NCBI RefSeq assembly: GCF_020731285.1
Contig: NZ_JAJFOW010000011.1
Coordinates: forward strand, 1-64,000
From: Cohnella baijiui
Lineage (GTDB): Bacteria > Bacillota > Bacilli > Paenibacillales > Paenibacillaceae
Reading direction: 5' to 3'
Length of the DNA stretch: 64,000 nucleotides
The number at the start of each line of letters is the position of its first letter. Position 1 is the first letter of the stretch. The translations under genes and the position numbers were made by a program. The notes below the pieces were generated by a model. That model did no database searches and was not told the DNA's origin. It saw nothing but the letters and a program-made list of their open reading frames with translations. This document shows, piece by piece, positions 18,177 through 26,969 of the stretch.

Positions 18177-18608
18177 CTATTGCGGCGGATCGAGGCGCAT
18201 GCGGATGCTGTAGGGGACGAAGCCGGCCTTGGCCCAGAATCGCCTGCCCCGGACGTTCCCGTCCAAGACGTCGATCGAGAGGGAGATCCCAGCAAACTGT
18301 TCCCGCAGCAAATGGATTCCTTCGAGTCCGCAGCCGCGCCGGCGATAGGACTGCCGGATCAAGTATTGGCGCAAATAGACCTCGCTCCCCCGCTCCTGAT
18401 GTTGGCAGAGTGCATAGCCGATCGTCTCGTCGCCGTCGCAGAGCAGCCAGGCAACGTATTCCCCGCGCTCCAGCCAGTCGGTCATGCGGCCCGCGAGCTC
18501 GTTCAATGTCATCGGATTCCGGCTGCCTTCGTCGCGGATAAGCTCCAGGTTCATCTCGGCCAGCGCCGGCACGTCGTCCGCCCCGGCCTTCCGGTAGTGC
18601 AGCTTCAT
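18177..18608 (-). CDS. GNAT family N-acetyltransferase
   Basis: A 143-aa acetyl-CoA-dependent acyltransferase. The N-terminal YRKAGADDVPALAEM begins the fold. The acetyl-CoA loop is YLIRQSYRRRGCGLEGIHLL, with the Q/RxxGxG-type motif RRRGCG. A C-terminal NVRGRRFWAKAGFVPYSIRM strand-helix completes the fold. The acceptor is unknown. GGGGGAG lies 5 nt before the ATG. The gene is 40 bp downstream of the VOC gene on the same strand, a probable two-gene unit. Confidence 0.9.
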   Translation of the reverse strand: MKLHYRKAGADDVPALAEMNLELIRDEGSRNPMTLNELAGRMTDWLERGEYVAWLLCDGDETIGYALCQHQERGSEVYLRQYLIRQSYRRRGCGLEGIHLLREQFAGISLSIDVLDGNVRGRRFWAKAGFVPYSIRMRLDPPQ

Positions 18609-18648
18609 TCGGGCTCCCCCTTCTTCGCGTTGCGAACCTTTGACCCCG

Positions 18649-19014
18649 TTAACCGATCGGTTGAATGCACTCCGCCCGATTGCCGAACGGATCGCGGAAC
18701 TCGAACCGGTCGTAGCCGGGTATCGGTACCGAAGCGATCGGCTCGATGCCGTGGCGGCGCAGCAGCGCGGCGACGGCGGGGACGCTCTCGACCTCGTAGG
18801 CGATATGGGCTTTGGTGGCCGTTCGGTCCACTCCGTCCTCCGTGCCGATATGCACGTCGCGGTCCCCGACCCGTACCCACAGGCCTCCCCGCCCTTGGAG
18901 CGACGTCGGTTTCTCTACCTCGGGCAAGCCGAGGACGCCGCAGTAGAACGCCCTGGCCTCCGCCTCGCCGCCTTTCGGAATCGTAATCTGGACGTGATGA
19001 ATGCCTCGAATCAT
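18649..19014 (-). CDS. VOC (glyoxalase/bleomycin-resistance fold) family protein
   Basis: A 121-aa single VOC domain. It has the first metal-ligand His in IRGIHHVQITIPKG, FYCGVLGLPEVEKP, HIAYEVESVPAVAALLRRHGI near the second ligand His, and the end motif FEFRDPFGNRAECIQ with the ligand Glu. It could be a glyoxalase, fosfomycin/bleomycin-type resistance protein or dioxygenase; the substrate is not predictable. The start at 19014 is chosen over 19086 because the domain begins there and GAGAGG lies about 9 nt upstream. Confidence 0.88.
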   Translation of the reverse strand: MIRGIHHVQITIPKGGEAEARAFYCGVLGLPEVEKPTSLQGRGGLWVRVGDRDVHIGTEDGVDRTATKAHIAYEVESVPAVAALLRRHGIEPIASVPIPGYDRFEFRDPFGNRAECIQPIG

Positions 19015-19145
19015 ATGCGTCGACCTCTCTTTCGTGCGAGCCGGCCGGCGGAAACGAACGCGCGATCCGCCAACTCGCCGATTCATATCCTGATTTTAAC
19101 AGACGGAGGTTTTATGGAACAGGAACTCCTCCAAGGAAAGACGCC

Positions 19146-19262
19146 TCATTCTCCCGCCGGCGGCTTGGCATCCACGCCGTCCGCGCTCTGGCTCCACCGC
19201 CCGTTCACCCAAGTGATCAGGAACGAGATGCCTCCCAGGATGATGCTTGCGAATGCGATCGC
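19146..19262 (-). other. 38-codon open frame with a membrane helix but no start codon
   Basis: Reading directly on from the stop of the gene at 19263-19982, in the same frame, 38 codons encode AIAFASIILGGISFLITWVN, a clear membrane helix, then a short polar tail. No ATG, GTG or TTG precedes the helix. An ATG overlapping the stop (ATGA) with GGAGGA before it is in a different frame and gives an unlike, basic peptide. This may be a small membrane-protein gene broken by a small indel, or a read-through tail. Confidence 0.3.
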
Positions 19263-19982
19263 TCATGACGATTCTCCTCCCGGAATGGTTGTTGGACGGC
19301 GACTGGCCCACCGATCGGCGAACCGTACGGCGCCGTACAATAGCAGCATCAGCGTCAAGGCGACCGCCTCCAGCTGCAGCAAATACCAGGGCCACGGCCC
19401 GAGCAAATCGAGCAGCGAAGCGCCGGAGGGCTTGCGGGCGAGAAACATGAAGTTGGTCCCCCAAGCGAGATCCGCGACGGCCGCGGGGACGGCCAGCGCG
19501 TGAAGCCCCAGCCAGGCCCGCCAAACGGACCTTCCCGTCGGTCGGTATCCTTCGACCGCGGTGAGGTAGACGTTGGCCGCGACGATCACCGTATGCCCGA
19601 GGAAAAAGTGAAAGTAGTCGTAGTCCGGAAAACCGGCGGCGAGATCGGGCGTCAACAGCGCCTGGGCAGCGCCCAAAATGCCGAGGAAAAACGTCACCTC
19701 GTAGAGCCGCTTGCTGCCGGTCCAGACGGCGGCCGCCGAAAGCCAGATCATCATGCTGCACAGCTCGAAGGGCAGCGCTTCGAACCCCCAATCGTTCAGC
19801 CACGCCCGCCGGACGAGCATCGCGCCTTCGCACGCGACGGCGGCGAGGACGAGCGCGGTCCGCGCGGTCCGCCGCGCCCCGGGGGACCGCAGCCTGCCGC
19901 GAAAGGCGAGGATGGACGAGAGGACGGCTGCCGCTCCCGCGAGCGCGGCAAGATGCGCGGCCGAGTAAGCTTCGAATGCCAT
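19263..19982 (-). CDS. TIGR02206/YwaF-like integral membrane protein
   Basis: A 239-aa protein with about seven membrane helices. Features of the family are AYSAAHLAALAGAA at the N terminus, LPFELCSMMIWLSA, GSKRLYEVTFFLGILGAAQALLTPDL, DYFHFFLGHTVIVAANVYL and WGTNFMFLARKPSGASLLD. The family has no assigned biochemical function. The start at 19982 follows AGGAGG at 9 nt; the in-frame extension up to 20060 is basic and unlikely. Its stop abuts the start-less open frame at 19146-19262. Confidence 0.85.
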   Translation of the reverse strand: MAFEAYSAAHLAALAGAAAVLSSILAFRGRLRSPGARRTARTALVLAAVACEGAMLVRRAWLNDWGFEALPFELCSMMIWLSAAAVWTGSKRLYEVTFFLGILGAAQALLTPDLAAGFPDYDYFHFFLGHTVIVAANVYLTAVEGYRPTGRSVWRAWLGLHALAVPAAVADLAWGTNFMFLARKPSGASLLDLLGPWPWYLLQLEAVALTLMLLLYGAVRFADRWASRRPTTIPGGESS

Positions 19983-20037
19983 GCGGGTTCGCCTCCTTGG
20001 CTTGCTTGATTTCACCTTCATTTTAGGTAAAAGGCGC

Positions 20038-20069
20038 AAAAAAAATAGTACCAACTTCACGTGGTACCA
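20038..20069 (-). terminator. Terminator after the response-regulator gene
   Basis: On the minus strand GGTACC...GGTACT-type arms enclose ACGTGAAGTT and are followed by eight T residues. Confidence 0.75.
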
Positions 20070-20093
20070 TCTCGGGATAAATCGATCAGAAGT

Positions 20094-20798
20094 TCAGAGG
20101 GACCTCGGCCCCCCGTCTTCGTCCTCCGGCTTGCGGTCGAACAGACCCAGCTCTTTCGCCTGCCTGGCCACCGCCTTGGAGCCGCCGGCCTTCAGCTTTT
20201 TCAGGATGTGGTTGATGTGGTTTTTGACCGTCCGAATCGAAATGAACAGCTTGTCCGCCATTTGGGATTGGGAGTAGCCTTGGTCGACCATTTCGAGCAG
20301 CTGCAGCTCGGCCGGCGTGATGCGATCGCGCAGCTTCTTCGCCTCGAACTCCCGCTCCAGCCGCTTCAGCCTGCGAAACTCCTCGCGCATCCGCTCCGCC
20401 GCGGCCGGACTGATCGACGACTGCCGGGCGGCCGCCGCCCGCACCGCGTCGGGCAGCGCTTCGAAGTCGGACTTCAGCTGGTAGTCGATCGCCCCCGCCT
20501 GGAAGGAGCGGAAGATCAGCTCCTTCTCCTCCATCGACGTCAACATGATGACCCGCGCGCCGGATACGGCCGCCGCCTGCTCGGCCAGGGAGATCCCCTC
20601 CGGCTCGCCGTGCAGCATAATGTCCATCAGGACGACGTCGGCCGGCTGCGCCTCCCCGCCCGCCAGCGCGCGGCGCACCTGCTCCGGCCGGTCCGTCGCC
20701 AGCGTCACGGACAGGTCGGACTCCCGCGACAAATACGCCGCGAGACCGCGCAGCCAGTCTGGGTCGTCCTCGACGATCCAGATGCGAATCTTATCCAT
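20094..20798 (-). CDS. Two-component response regulator, NarL/LuxR type
   Basis: A 234-aa protein. The receiver domain (residues 1-120) has acidic EDD at 10-12, phosphoacceptor Asp59 in VVLMDI and the conserved Lys in YQLKSD. A linker with a coiled character (MREEFRRLKRLEREFEAKKL) follows, then the LuxR-type helix-turn-helix: ITPAELQLLEMVDQGYSQSQ and SIRTVKNHINHILKKL. It overlaps the histidine-kinase gene by 8 nt and should be its partner. The target genes are not evident; the neighbours downstream (membrane protein, VOC, GNAT) are candidates only by position. Confidence 0.94.
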   Translation of the reverse strand: MDKIRIWIVEDDPDWLRGLAAYLSRESDLSVTLATDRPEQVRRALAGGEAQPADVVLMDIMLHGEPEGISLAEQAAAVSGARVIMLTSMEEKELIFRSFQAGAIDYQLKSDFEALPDAVRAAAARQSSISPAAAERMREEFRRLKRLEREFEAKKLRDRITPAELQLLEMVDQGYSQSQMADKLFISIRTVKNHINHILKKLKAGGSKAVARQAKELGLFDRKPEDEDGGPRSL

Positions 20799-22218
20799 GT
20801 ATCGTCCCTCTCCTTTCCGCTGCCGCCGGCCGCTCCGCGATCGGTTCGGCCTGCACCCTGCGCTTCGGGAACGTCAAGTAGACGCTCGTCCCCGCCCCCT
20901 TGCGGCTGCGGATTTGCAGCGTGCCGCCGTGTTTGCGCATGACATGATAAGCGTAAGGCAAGCCCAGCCCGAAGTTGGTCCCTCCGCGCTTGGTCGTGTA
21001 AAACGGCTCCAGCGCCCGCGCGGCTTGGGCCCGCTCCATGCCCGGACCGTCGTCGCGAACCTCGATCGTCAGTTCCCGCCGCCCTTCGGTCAACCGCACC
21101 TGTACCTTCCCCTCCCGGCCATCTCCGCCTCCGACCGCCTCGACGGCGTTGGCGACGAGGTTGTTTAGCGCTTCGCCGACTTGCGCCTCGTCGATGCGGC
21201 AGCGCCAGCGGGAGGAGGCGTCGCAAGCCAGATCGATCCGCCTTTCCCCTAGCGCCGGCTGAAAAGCCGCCACCGTCCGTTCGACCAGCCCGCCGAGGTC
21301 CGTCTCCGCCAAATGCAGCGTCAGATCGTCGGTCCGCCGGTGCACGCGCGCCACCATCTCCTGCATATGCCGGGACGCGCTCAGCACGGTTTCGGCGTCG
21401 TCGGCCAGCTCGCGCTGCCCGGTCTCCTCGGCGTAACGCTTCATCTTTTCCCCGAAGAGCCGTATTTTGCCCGCGTCGTTTTTGATCGCATGGTTCAGGA
21501 TCGCGGTTCCCGACGTGACCGCGCGCAGCGTCGAGTCCAGTCTGCGCCGCTCGAAGAGCAGCCTGGTCCCCATAAAGCCGTAGGTGAACAGACCGAGCAA
21601 GAAGAAGGCCACTGCCAGCCCTACGATCCACGTATTGTATACCCATAGACGGAGCCACCCGAGACTGGGCAGCAAATAGTTCATCGTCATCAGAAAAAGC
21701 ATCGGCGGCAGCACCGCCAGAACGACGATCCAATAAGCCGGCGAAAACGGGGCGTGACGCGGGCGATGCAGCAAGATGTGCGCTGCTCCGAACGCGATGT
21801 AGGGAACCGCCCACCAGACGACGATGTCGAAGGAGATCGGGTACTGTTCGGTGTACGGCGGCAGTAAGAGCAGGCAGAGCGCGATCGGCAGCAGCAGCGC
21901 GACGGACAGCCCCCGCCGCATCACCATCGACCACCCGGCAGGCCGAAAAGCAAGGGCGAATAGTAGGAACGCGTAAGGCACACCGTAGTAGGAAGCGAGC
22001 GCGGAGACGACCTGCAGCCGATAAAGCGGCGGCTCCCAACGCGCCTTTGCCGCCTCCGTAGAAAGCCCCGGAATAAAGCCGGCGTCAACGACCGCGGCGA
22101 GCGCGCCCGTGCCGCCGAGAAACGCGACGGCTGCAAGGCGGCGAATCGCGGAGGAGCGCGGGTCGGAGACGAGCAGAAACAGCGCCACCGCCCACAAAGC
22201 CAGCCAGACGAAAATCAA
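20791..22218 (-). CDS. Sensor histidine kinase, polytopic
   Basis: A 475-aa kinase. The N-terminal half has about seven membrane helices with short loops, so signals are probably sensed in or near the membrane. The cytoplasmic half has the phospho-acceptor region AILNHAIKNDAGKIRLF (His in NHAIKN), N-box EALNNLVANAVEAV, G1 DDGPGM, F/G2 region PFYTTKRGGTNFGLGLPYAY and MRKHGGTLQI. The TTG start at 22218 follows GGAGGGGAG and overlaps the stop of the DUF4269 gene; reading further upstream in this frame runs antifunctionally through that gene and is discarded. It forms a two-component pair with 20094-20798. Confidence 0.92.
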   Translation of the reverse strand: MIFVWLALWAVALFLLVSDPRSSAIRRLAAVAFLGGTGALAAVVDAGFIPGLSTEAAKARWEPPLYRLQVVSALASYYGVPYAFLLFALAFRPAGWSMVMRRGLSVALLLPIALCLLLLPPYTEQYPISFDIVVWWAVPYIAFGAAHILLHRPRHAPFSPAYWIVVLAVLPPMLFLMTMNYLLPSLGWLRLWVYNTWIVGLAVAFFLLGLFTYGFMGTRLLFERRRLDSTLRAVTSGTAILNHAIKNDAGKIRLFGEKMKRYAEETGQRELADDAETVLSASRHMQEMVARVHRRTDDLTLHLAETDLGGLVERTVAAFQPALGERRIDLACDASSRWRCRIDEAQVGEALNNLVANAVEAVGGGDGREGKVQVRLTEGRRELTIEVRDDGPGMERAQAARALEPFYTTKRGGTNFGLGLPYAYHVMRKHGGTLQIRSRKGAGTSVYLTFPKRRVQAEPIAERPAAAERRGTIHG

Positions 22219-22838
22219 AGCTCCCCTCCCCTTTCCGTCCAAGCGATCTCGCCTTCTTGCCAACGGCCAAAGAGAGCAAACAACGCCTCGTCCGAACGCT
22301 CGGCCAGCCCCAGCATGGCGACATAAGGATCGCCTTCCAGCCCTAAAAGCCGCGCGAATGCGGGCTCTGTCTTCACGCCCTCTCGCTTCAGCGCCCGAAC
22401 GCAGCTTTTGAAGGGCTCTCCTAACAACCGCAACAGCCGGTATTCCACGATCATATGGACGTAACCGTTCTGACGGTCCGTCGGCTCGGGCTGCGCGAAA
22501 ATTTCGACCGGCCAGCCCTCGCAAACGAAGCTCGCCTTGCAACGGGCGAGGCCGCCGACCTCCCGTTTCGCGATTGCGAAGCCGTCCATACGGCCGAACC
22601 AATGGAGAAGCTCCCGTTCGAACGCCGCTCCCCCGTCCTCCGCCGGCAGCTCGCAGACGAGATCCAGATCGCTCCCGGGGACGTTCAGATCGAGAGGCAC
22701 CGTGCCTACGAGAATCGGATGGTAGGCGAGCAGGCGTTCCAGCCAGCGACGACGCGTCAGCAGCTCGTATACGTCCTGCTGGTCGGCCGTTCCCTGCGAG
22801 AGGTATTCGATGTCTTTCCAATCGATATCGCGCTCGAT
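22215..22838 (-). CDS. DUF4269 family (nucleotidyltransferase-fold) protein, apparent ATC start
   Basis: About 207 aa. DUF4269 proteins carry a minimal nucleotidyltransferase fold: here GTVPLDLNVPGSDLDLVCE with the GS-x-LDL acidic pair, then FARLLGLEGDPY near the end. The first usable start codon in frame is GTG at 22700, but that would remove the conserved N-terminal block DWKDIEYLSQGTADQQDVYE, which is open and clearly coding. Upstream of this block the frame has no ATG/GTG/TTG before a stop; ATC at 22838 sits exactly 8 nt after GGGAGGG. So either ATC is used as a rare start or the original ATG has been lost. Substrate is unknown. It overlaps the kinase gene. Confidence 0.75.
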   Translation of the reverse strand: MERDIDWKDIEYLSQGTADQQDVYELLTRRRWLERLLAYHPILVGTVPLDLNVPGSDLDLVCELPAEDGGAAFERELLHWFGRMDGFAIAKREVGGLARCKASFVCEGWPVEIFAQPEPTDRQNGYVHMIVEYRLLRLLGEPFKSCVRALKREGVKTEPAFARLLGLEGDPYVAMLGLAERSDEALFALFGRWQEGEIAWTERGGEL

Positions 22839-22879
22839 CGCTGCCGCCCTCCCGTTTTTGAGCCCTTCACACCCGGCCC

Positions 22880-22915
22880 TGTAACGAAACTATCTTTCGT
22901 TACGGCCTCCATAGC
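22880..22915 (-). repeat. Interspersed palindromic element, copy 2
   Basis: GTAACGAAA (22881-22889) and TTTCGTTAC (22895-22903) form a perfect 9-bp stem; the flank TACGGC...CATAGC is shared with copy 1 at 3040-3075 (28 of 36 positions identical). It lies between rpiA and the DUF4269 gene, 33 bp before the latter's apparent start. Confidence 0.65.
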
Positions 22916-22928
22916 GGGATGCTTTAGC

Positions 22929-23597
22929 CTACCGCACGCTGACCGAGCCGTCGGCATGTCCAACGTAGACGGCCGCGGCCATGCCGATGAACAGGCCGTT
23001 CTCGACGACGCCGGGGATCAGGTTCAGCTCGCGTTCGAGTCCCGCCGGGTCGGCGATCGTCCCGAAGCGGCAGTCGGCGATCCAGTTGCCGTTGTCCGTC
23101 ACGTAAGGACGGTCGCCGTCCATCCGCAGGCGGGGATGTCCCAGCAGCGCCGCGAGCCGCAGCATCGTCAGATTCGCGCCAAACGGAACGATCTCGACCG
23201 GCAGCGGGAATTGGCCCAGCGTCTCGACCGTCTTGGACTCGTCCGCTACGATTACCAGCCGCTTGCTGTGCGCCGCGATGATCTTCTCGCGCAGGAGCGC
23301 CCCGCCGCCGCCCTTGATCAAGTTGCGGTCGCCATCGGCTTCGTCGGCGCCGTCGATCGTCAGATCGATGCGCTCGATGTCTTCGAGCGGCAAGATCGGA
23401 ATGCCCAGCTCGCGCGCTTGCGCTTCGGACCGCTTCGACGTAGCGACGGTCTGAATGCGGAGCCCTTCCTGAACTCGCTCTCCGAGCCTCTCAATGGCCC
23501 AGTAGGCGGTCGATCCGGTGCCGAGCCCGACGATCATGCCGTCCTGCACAAGTTTAACAGCTTCTTCCGCCGCGTTTTTTTTGGGATCGATGTCCAA
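22929..23597 (-). CDS. rpiA: Ribose-5-phosphate isomerase A
   Basis: Interconverts ribose-5-phosphate and ribulose-5-phosphate in the pentose phosphate pathway. The 222-aa protein has the phosphate-binding GLGTGSTAYWAIERLG, the catalytic DGADEADGDRNLIKGGGGALLREKI region (DGADE, with KGGGGA loop), Glu in REKI, VVENGLFIG near the end. The start is TTG at 23597 with GGGAGG about 11 nt upstream. It is a single gene between uvrA and the palindromic element. Confidence 0.96.
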   Translation of the reverse strand: MDIDPKKNAAEEAVKLVQDGMIVGLGTGSTAYWAIERLGERVQEGLRIQTVATSKRSEAQARELGIPILPLEDIERIDLTIDGADEADGDRNLIKGGGGALLREKIIAAHSKRLVIVADESKTVETLGQFPLPVEIVPFGANLTMLRLAALLGHPRLRMDGDRPYVTDNGNWIADCRFGTIADPAGLERELNLIPGVVENGLFIGMAAAVYVGHADGSVSVR

Positions 23598-23754
23598 GGC
23601 GCGTCTACCTCCCGTAATTCAGGTGCTGAATGGTTTAGGCTGCGAACATTTCATGAGGCTTGCGGTTCGCGCCGCTCTTCCCTTCATTATCCTCCCGCGA
23701 CACGTCAAGTTCAACTGCAAATGGCAAGCCCACCTCGCGACGCCGTCTTCCGAA

Positions 23755-23791
23755 CAAAACAAAAAGGCAGCCTGCGCATGGCAAGCTGCCT
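23755..23791 (-). terminator. Terminator after uvrA
   Basis: Arms AGGCAGC and GCTGCCT with a pairing-rich loop on the minus strand, followed by TTTTTGTTTT. Confidence 0.88.
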
Positions 23792-23803
23792 GTCCGATTT
23801 GCA

Positions 23804-26662
23804 TTATGCTTTGGCGAGCGCCGCTTCGGTGCGGGCGCGGTCGCGTTCCAGCACGGGGCCGAGGTACTTGCCCGTGTAAGACTTCTCGTTGGCGGCCAAC
23901 TGCTCGGGCGTGCCGGTGCCGACGATCGTGCCGCCGCCGCTGCCGCCCTCCGGTCCGAGGTCGACGAGGTAGTCGGCGGTCTTGATGACGTCCAGATTGT
24001 GCTCGATGACGAGCACGCTCTCGCCCGAGTCGACCAGCCGCTGCAGCACCTGCAGCAGGCGGTCGATGTCATCCGCATGCAGCCCCGTCGTCGGCTCGTC
24101 GAGGATGTACAGCGTCTTGCCGGTGCTGCGGCGGTACAGCTCGGCGGCCAGCTTGACCCGCTGGGCCTCCCCGCCCGACATCGTCGTCGACGGCTGGCCG
24201 ATCGTCATGTAGCCAAGGCCGACGTCGAGCAGCGTCTGGAGCTTGCGATGAATGCGCGGGATGTTCTGGAAGAACTCCGTCGCATGCTCGATCGTCATCT
24301 CCAGCACTTCGGCGATGCTCTTGCTTTTGTATTTCACTTCGAGCGTCTCGCGGTTGTAGCGTTTGCCTTTGCAGACCTCGCAAGGCACGTAGACGTCCGG
24401 CAGGAAGTGCATCTCGATCTTGATGATGCCGTCGCCTTTGCAAGCTTCGCAGCGGCCGCCCTTGACGTTAAAGCTGAAGCGGCCCTTCTTGTAGCCGCGG
24501 ACTTTCGCTTCGTTCGTCATCGCGTAGACGTCGCGAATGTCGTCGAACACGCCGGTGTAGGTCGCCGGGTTCGAGCGCGGCGTCCGGCCGATCGGAGACT
24601 GGTCGATGTCGATGACCTTCTCCAGATGCTCGATGCCGACGATCTCCCGGTACTCGCCGGGACGCGTCTTCGCCTTGTTCAGGTCGCGGGCCAGCGTCTT
24701 GTACAGAATCTCGTTGACGAGCGTCGACTTGCCCGAACCGGATACCCCGGTGACCGCCGTAAAGACGCCGAGCGGAATTTTGGCGTTCAGGTTTTTCAGA
24801 TTGTTCTCCTTCGCGCCTTTCACTTCGATCCACTTGCCGTTCGGTTTGCGGCGCTCGAGCGGCACGGGAATGAACTTGCGGCCGCTGAGGTAGGCCCCCG
24901 TCAGCGAGTTCGCATCGGCCATCACTTCTTCCGGCGTCCCGTGCGAGACGACATTGCCGCCATGAATGCCGGCGCCCGGCCCGATGTCGATCAGGTAGTC
25001 GGCCGCCATCATCGTATCCTCGTCATGCTCGACGACGATCAGCGTATTGCCCAGGTCGCGCATATGCTCGAGCGCCCGGATGAGCTTGTCGTTGTCCCGC
25101 TGATGCAGTCCGATGCTCGGCTCGTCGAGGATGTAGAGGACGCCCATCAGGCTCGATCCGATCTGCGTGGCGAGCCGGATCCGCTGCGCCTCGCCGCCGG
25201 ACAGCGTACCCGCCGCGCGGGACAGTGTCAAATAGTCCAGCCCGACGTTCACGAGGAAGCCGAGACGGTTGTTGATTTCCTTCAGGATGAGGTTGGCGAT
25301 CTGCTTTTCCTTCTCGTTCAGGTCCAGTCCGGCGAAAAATCGCTGCGCGTCCCCGATCGACAGCCCTGTCACGAACGCCATGTTCTGGCCGCCGACCGTC
25401 ACCGCGAGCGATTCCTTCTTCAGGCGGTGGCCCTTGCACTTCGCGCAGGGCTGGGCGCTCATGTACTCCTCGATGAACTCGCGGATGCCCTCCGAAGCCG
25501 TGTCGCGATAGCGGCGCTCCAGGTTCGGAACGACCCCCTCGAACGGGACGAGCGCGTCGCGCCGGTGGCCGAACTCGTTCTCGTAGCGGAACCGGATCTT
25601 CTCCGAGCCGGTGCCGTATAGGATCGTATTCAACTGCTTGTCGTCCAGCTCCGAGATCGGTACGCCCGTCGGGATGCCGAAGTGCTGGCAGACGGCTTGC
25701 AGGAATTGCGGGTAGTAGTTGGACGTGCTGCCTGCCCATGCCTCGAACGCGCCGTCCTCGATGCTCTTGGCCCGGTCGGGGACAAGCAGCGCCGGGTCGA
25801 CGACCATCTTGACCCCGAGGCCGTCGCAATCGGGACAAGCGCCGAAGGGCGAGTTGAAGGAGAACATCCGGGGCGCGAGCTCCTCCATGGAGAAGCCGCA
25901 GATCGGACAGGCCAGATTGGCGTTGAAGAGAAGCTCCTCCTTGTCCATCACGTCCACGATGACGCGGCCTCCGCCGAGCTTGAGCGCCATCTCGAGCGAG
26001 TCCGCAAGCCGCGTGGCAACGTCGTCCTTGACGACGATCCGGTCGACGACGACCTCGATGGAGTGCTTCTTGTTTTTCTCCAGCTCGATCGTCTCGGACA
26101 GGTCACGGATCTCGCCGTTGACGCGCACGCGAACGAAGCCCTGCTTCTGCACGTCGGCGAACAGCTTGCTATGCTCGCCCTTGCGCCCGGAGACGACCGG
26201 GGCCAAAATCTGCAATCTCGTCCGCTCCGGCAATTCGAGCAGGCGGTCTACCATCTGCTCGACGGTCTGCGAGGTGATCTCGACGCCGTGCTCCGGGCAG
26301 TGCGGGCGGCCGACACGCGCGAACATGAGCCGCAAATAGTCGTAAATCTCGGTGACCGTGCCGACGGTAGAACGAGGGTTGCGGCTGGTCGTCTTCTGAT
26401 CGATCGAGATGGCGGGCGACAGCCCGTCGATGGAGTCGACGTCGGGTTTGTCCATTTGGCCGAGGAACTGGCGCGCATAGGCGGACAGCGACTCGACGTA
26501 GCGCCGCTGCCCTTCCGCATAAATCGTATCGAACGCCAGCGACGACTTGCCGGAGCCGCTCAGCCCTGTCAGCACGACGAACTTGTCGCGGGGAATGGTG
26601 ACGTCGATGTTTTTCAGGTTATGGGCGCGGGCGCCCTTGATCACGATGCTTTCGTTAGCCAA
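23804..26662 (-). CDS. uvrA: Excinuclease ABC subunit A
   Basis: Damage-recognition ATPase of nucleotide excision repair. The 952-aa protein has two ABC ATPase modules: Walker A GLSGSGKS near the N terminus with its signature [12 protein letters not shown], and the second Walker [14 protein letters not shown] with signature [15 protein letters not shown]. Zinc-binding cysteine sets are CPICGF/CPDCDG and [16 protein letters not shown]. The TTG at 26662 is chosen as start because AAAGGGG lies 8 nt before it and the family begins at this point; the GTG at 26689 lacks a ribosome site. A promoter overlapped by a LexA-like box lies 70-120 bp upstream. uvrB is the next gene upstream on the same strand but has its own promoter. 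Confidence 0.97.
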   Translation of the reverse strand: MANESIVIKGARAHNLKNIDVTIPRDKFVVLTGLSGSGKSSLAFDTIYAEGQRRYVESLSAYARQFLGQMDKPDVDSIDGLSPAISIDQKTTSRNPRSTVGTVTEIYDYLRLMFARVGRPHCPEHGVEITSQTVEQMVDRLLELPERTRLQILAPVVSGRKGEHSKLFADVQKQGFVRVRVNGEIRDLSETIELEKNKKHSIEVVVDRIVVKDDVATRLADSLEMALKLGGGRVIVDVMDKEELLFNANLACPICGFSMEELAPRMFSFNSPFGACPDCDGLGVKMVVDPALLVPDRAKSIEDGAFEAWAGSTSNYYPQFLQAVCQHFGIPTGVPISELDDKQLNTILYGTGSEKIRFRYENEFGHRRDALVPFEGVVPNLERRYRDTASEGIREFIEEYMSAQPCAKCKGHRLKKESLAVTVGGQNMAFVTGLSIGDAQRFFAGLDLNEKEKQIANLILKEINNRLGFLVNVGLDYLTLSRAAGTLSGGEAQRIRLATQIGSSLMGVLYILDEPSIGLHQRDNDKLIRALEHMRDLGNTLIVVEHDEDTMMAADYLIDIGPGAGIHGGNVVSHGTPEEVMADANSLTGAYLSGRKFIPVPLERRKPNGKWIEVKGAKENNLKNLNAKIPLGVFTAVTGVSGSGKSTLVNEILYKTLARDLNKAKTRPGEYREIVGIEHLEKVIDIDQSPIGRTPRSNPATYTGVFDDIRDVYAMTNEAKVRGYKKGRFSFNVKGGRCEACKGDGIIKIEMHFLPDVYVPCEVCKGKRYNRETLEVKYKSKSIAEVLEMTIEHATEFFQNIPRIHRKLQTLLDVGLGYMTIGQPSTTMSGGEAQRVKLAAELYRRSTGKTLYILDEPTTGLHADDIDRLLQVLQRLVDSGESVLVIEHNLDVIKTADYLVDLGPEGGSGGGTIVGTGTPEQLAANEKSYTGKYLGPVLERDRARTEAALAKA

Positions 26663-26733
26663 CGGGAAAGCCCCTTTCCAAACGGTCACGGCGGGGCTCG
26701 CTCAAAAACCGTCCGCAGTCGATCCGTGCATAG

Positions 26734-26781
26734 GAATATGTGTTCTCGTTTCATTATACGGCGTCCGGAACTGGCATGCAA
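26734..26781 (-). promoter_or_regulatory. uvrA promoter with LexA-like (SOS) box
   Basis: Minus-strand TTGCAT (26776-26781), 17-bp spacer, TATAAT (26753-26758). The 12-mer GAATATGTGTTC lies at 26734-26745, seven bases past the -10, over the expected start of transcription. It fits the Bacillota SOS consensus CGAACRNRYGTTYG apart from one half-site base. The identical 12-mer sits in the same place at uvrB. Confidence 0.8.
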
Positions 26782-26904
26782 ATGGAAATCCGGACCGCCG
26801 TCCGAAATGTTTCCGGCTTCGTCGCGCCAGAGGCTCGCCGACCGTCCTGCTATCCTCTACCCCGATCGCCGATCCGTGAACGAGGTCGACCCTAGCCGCC
26901 GTGC

Positions 26905-26939
26905 AAAGAACCTCTCCCCGCGATCGCGGAAAGAGGTTC
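26905..26939 (-). terminator. Hairpin after uvrB, probable terminator
   Basis: GAACCTCT (26908-26915) and AGAGGTTC (26932-26939) with inner CCGCG/CGCGG; only a short T stretch follows on the minus strand. Confidence 0.65.
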
Positions 26940-26969
26940 GCATCCGTATTCCGTATATCTATCGAGTCG

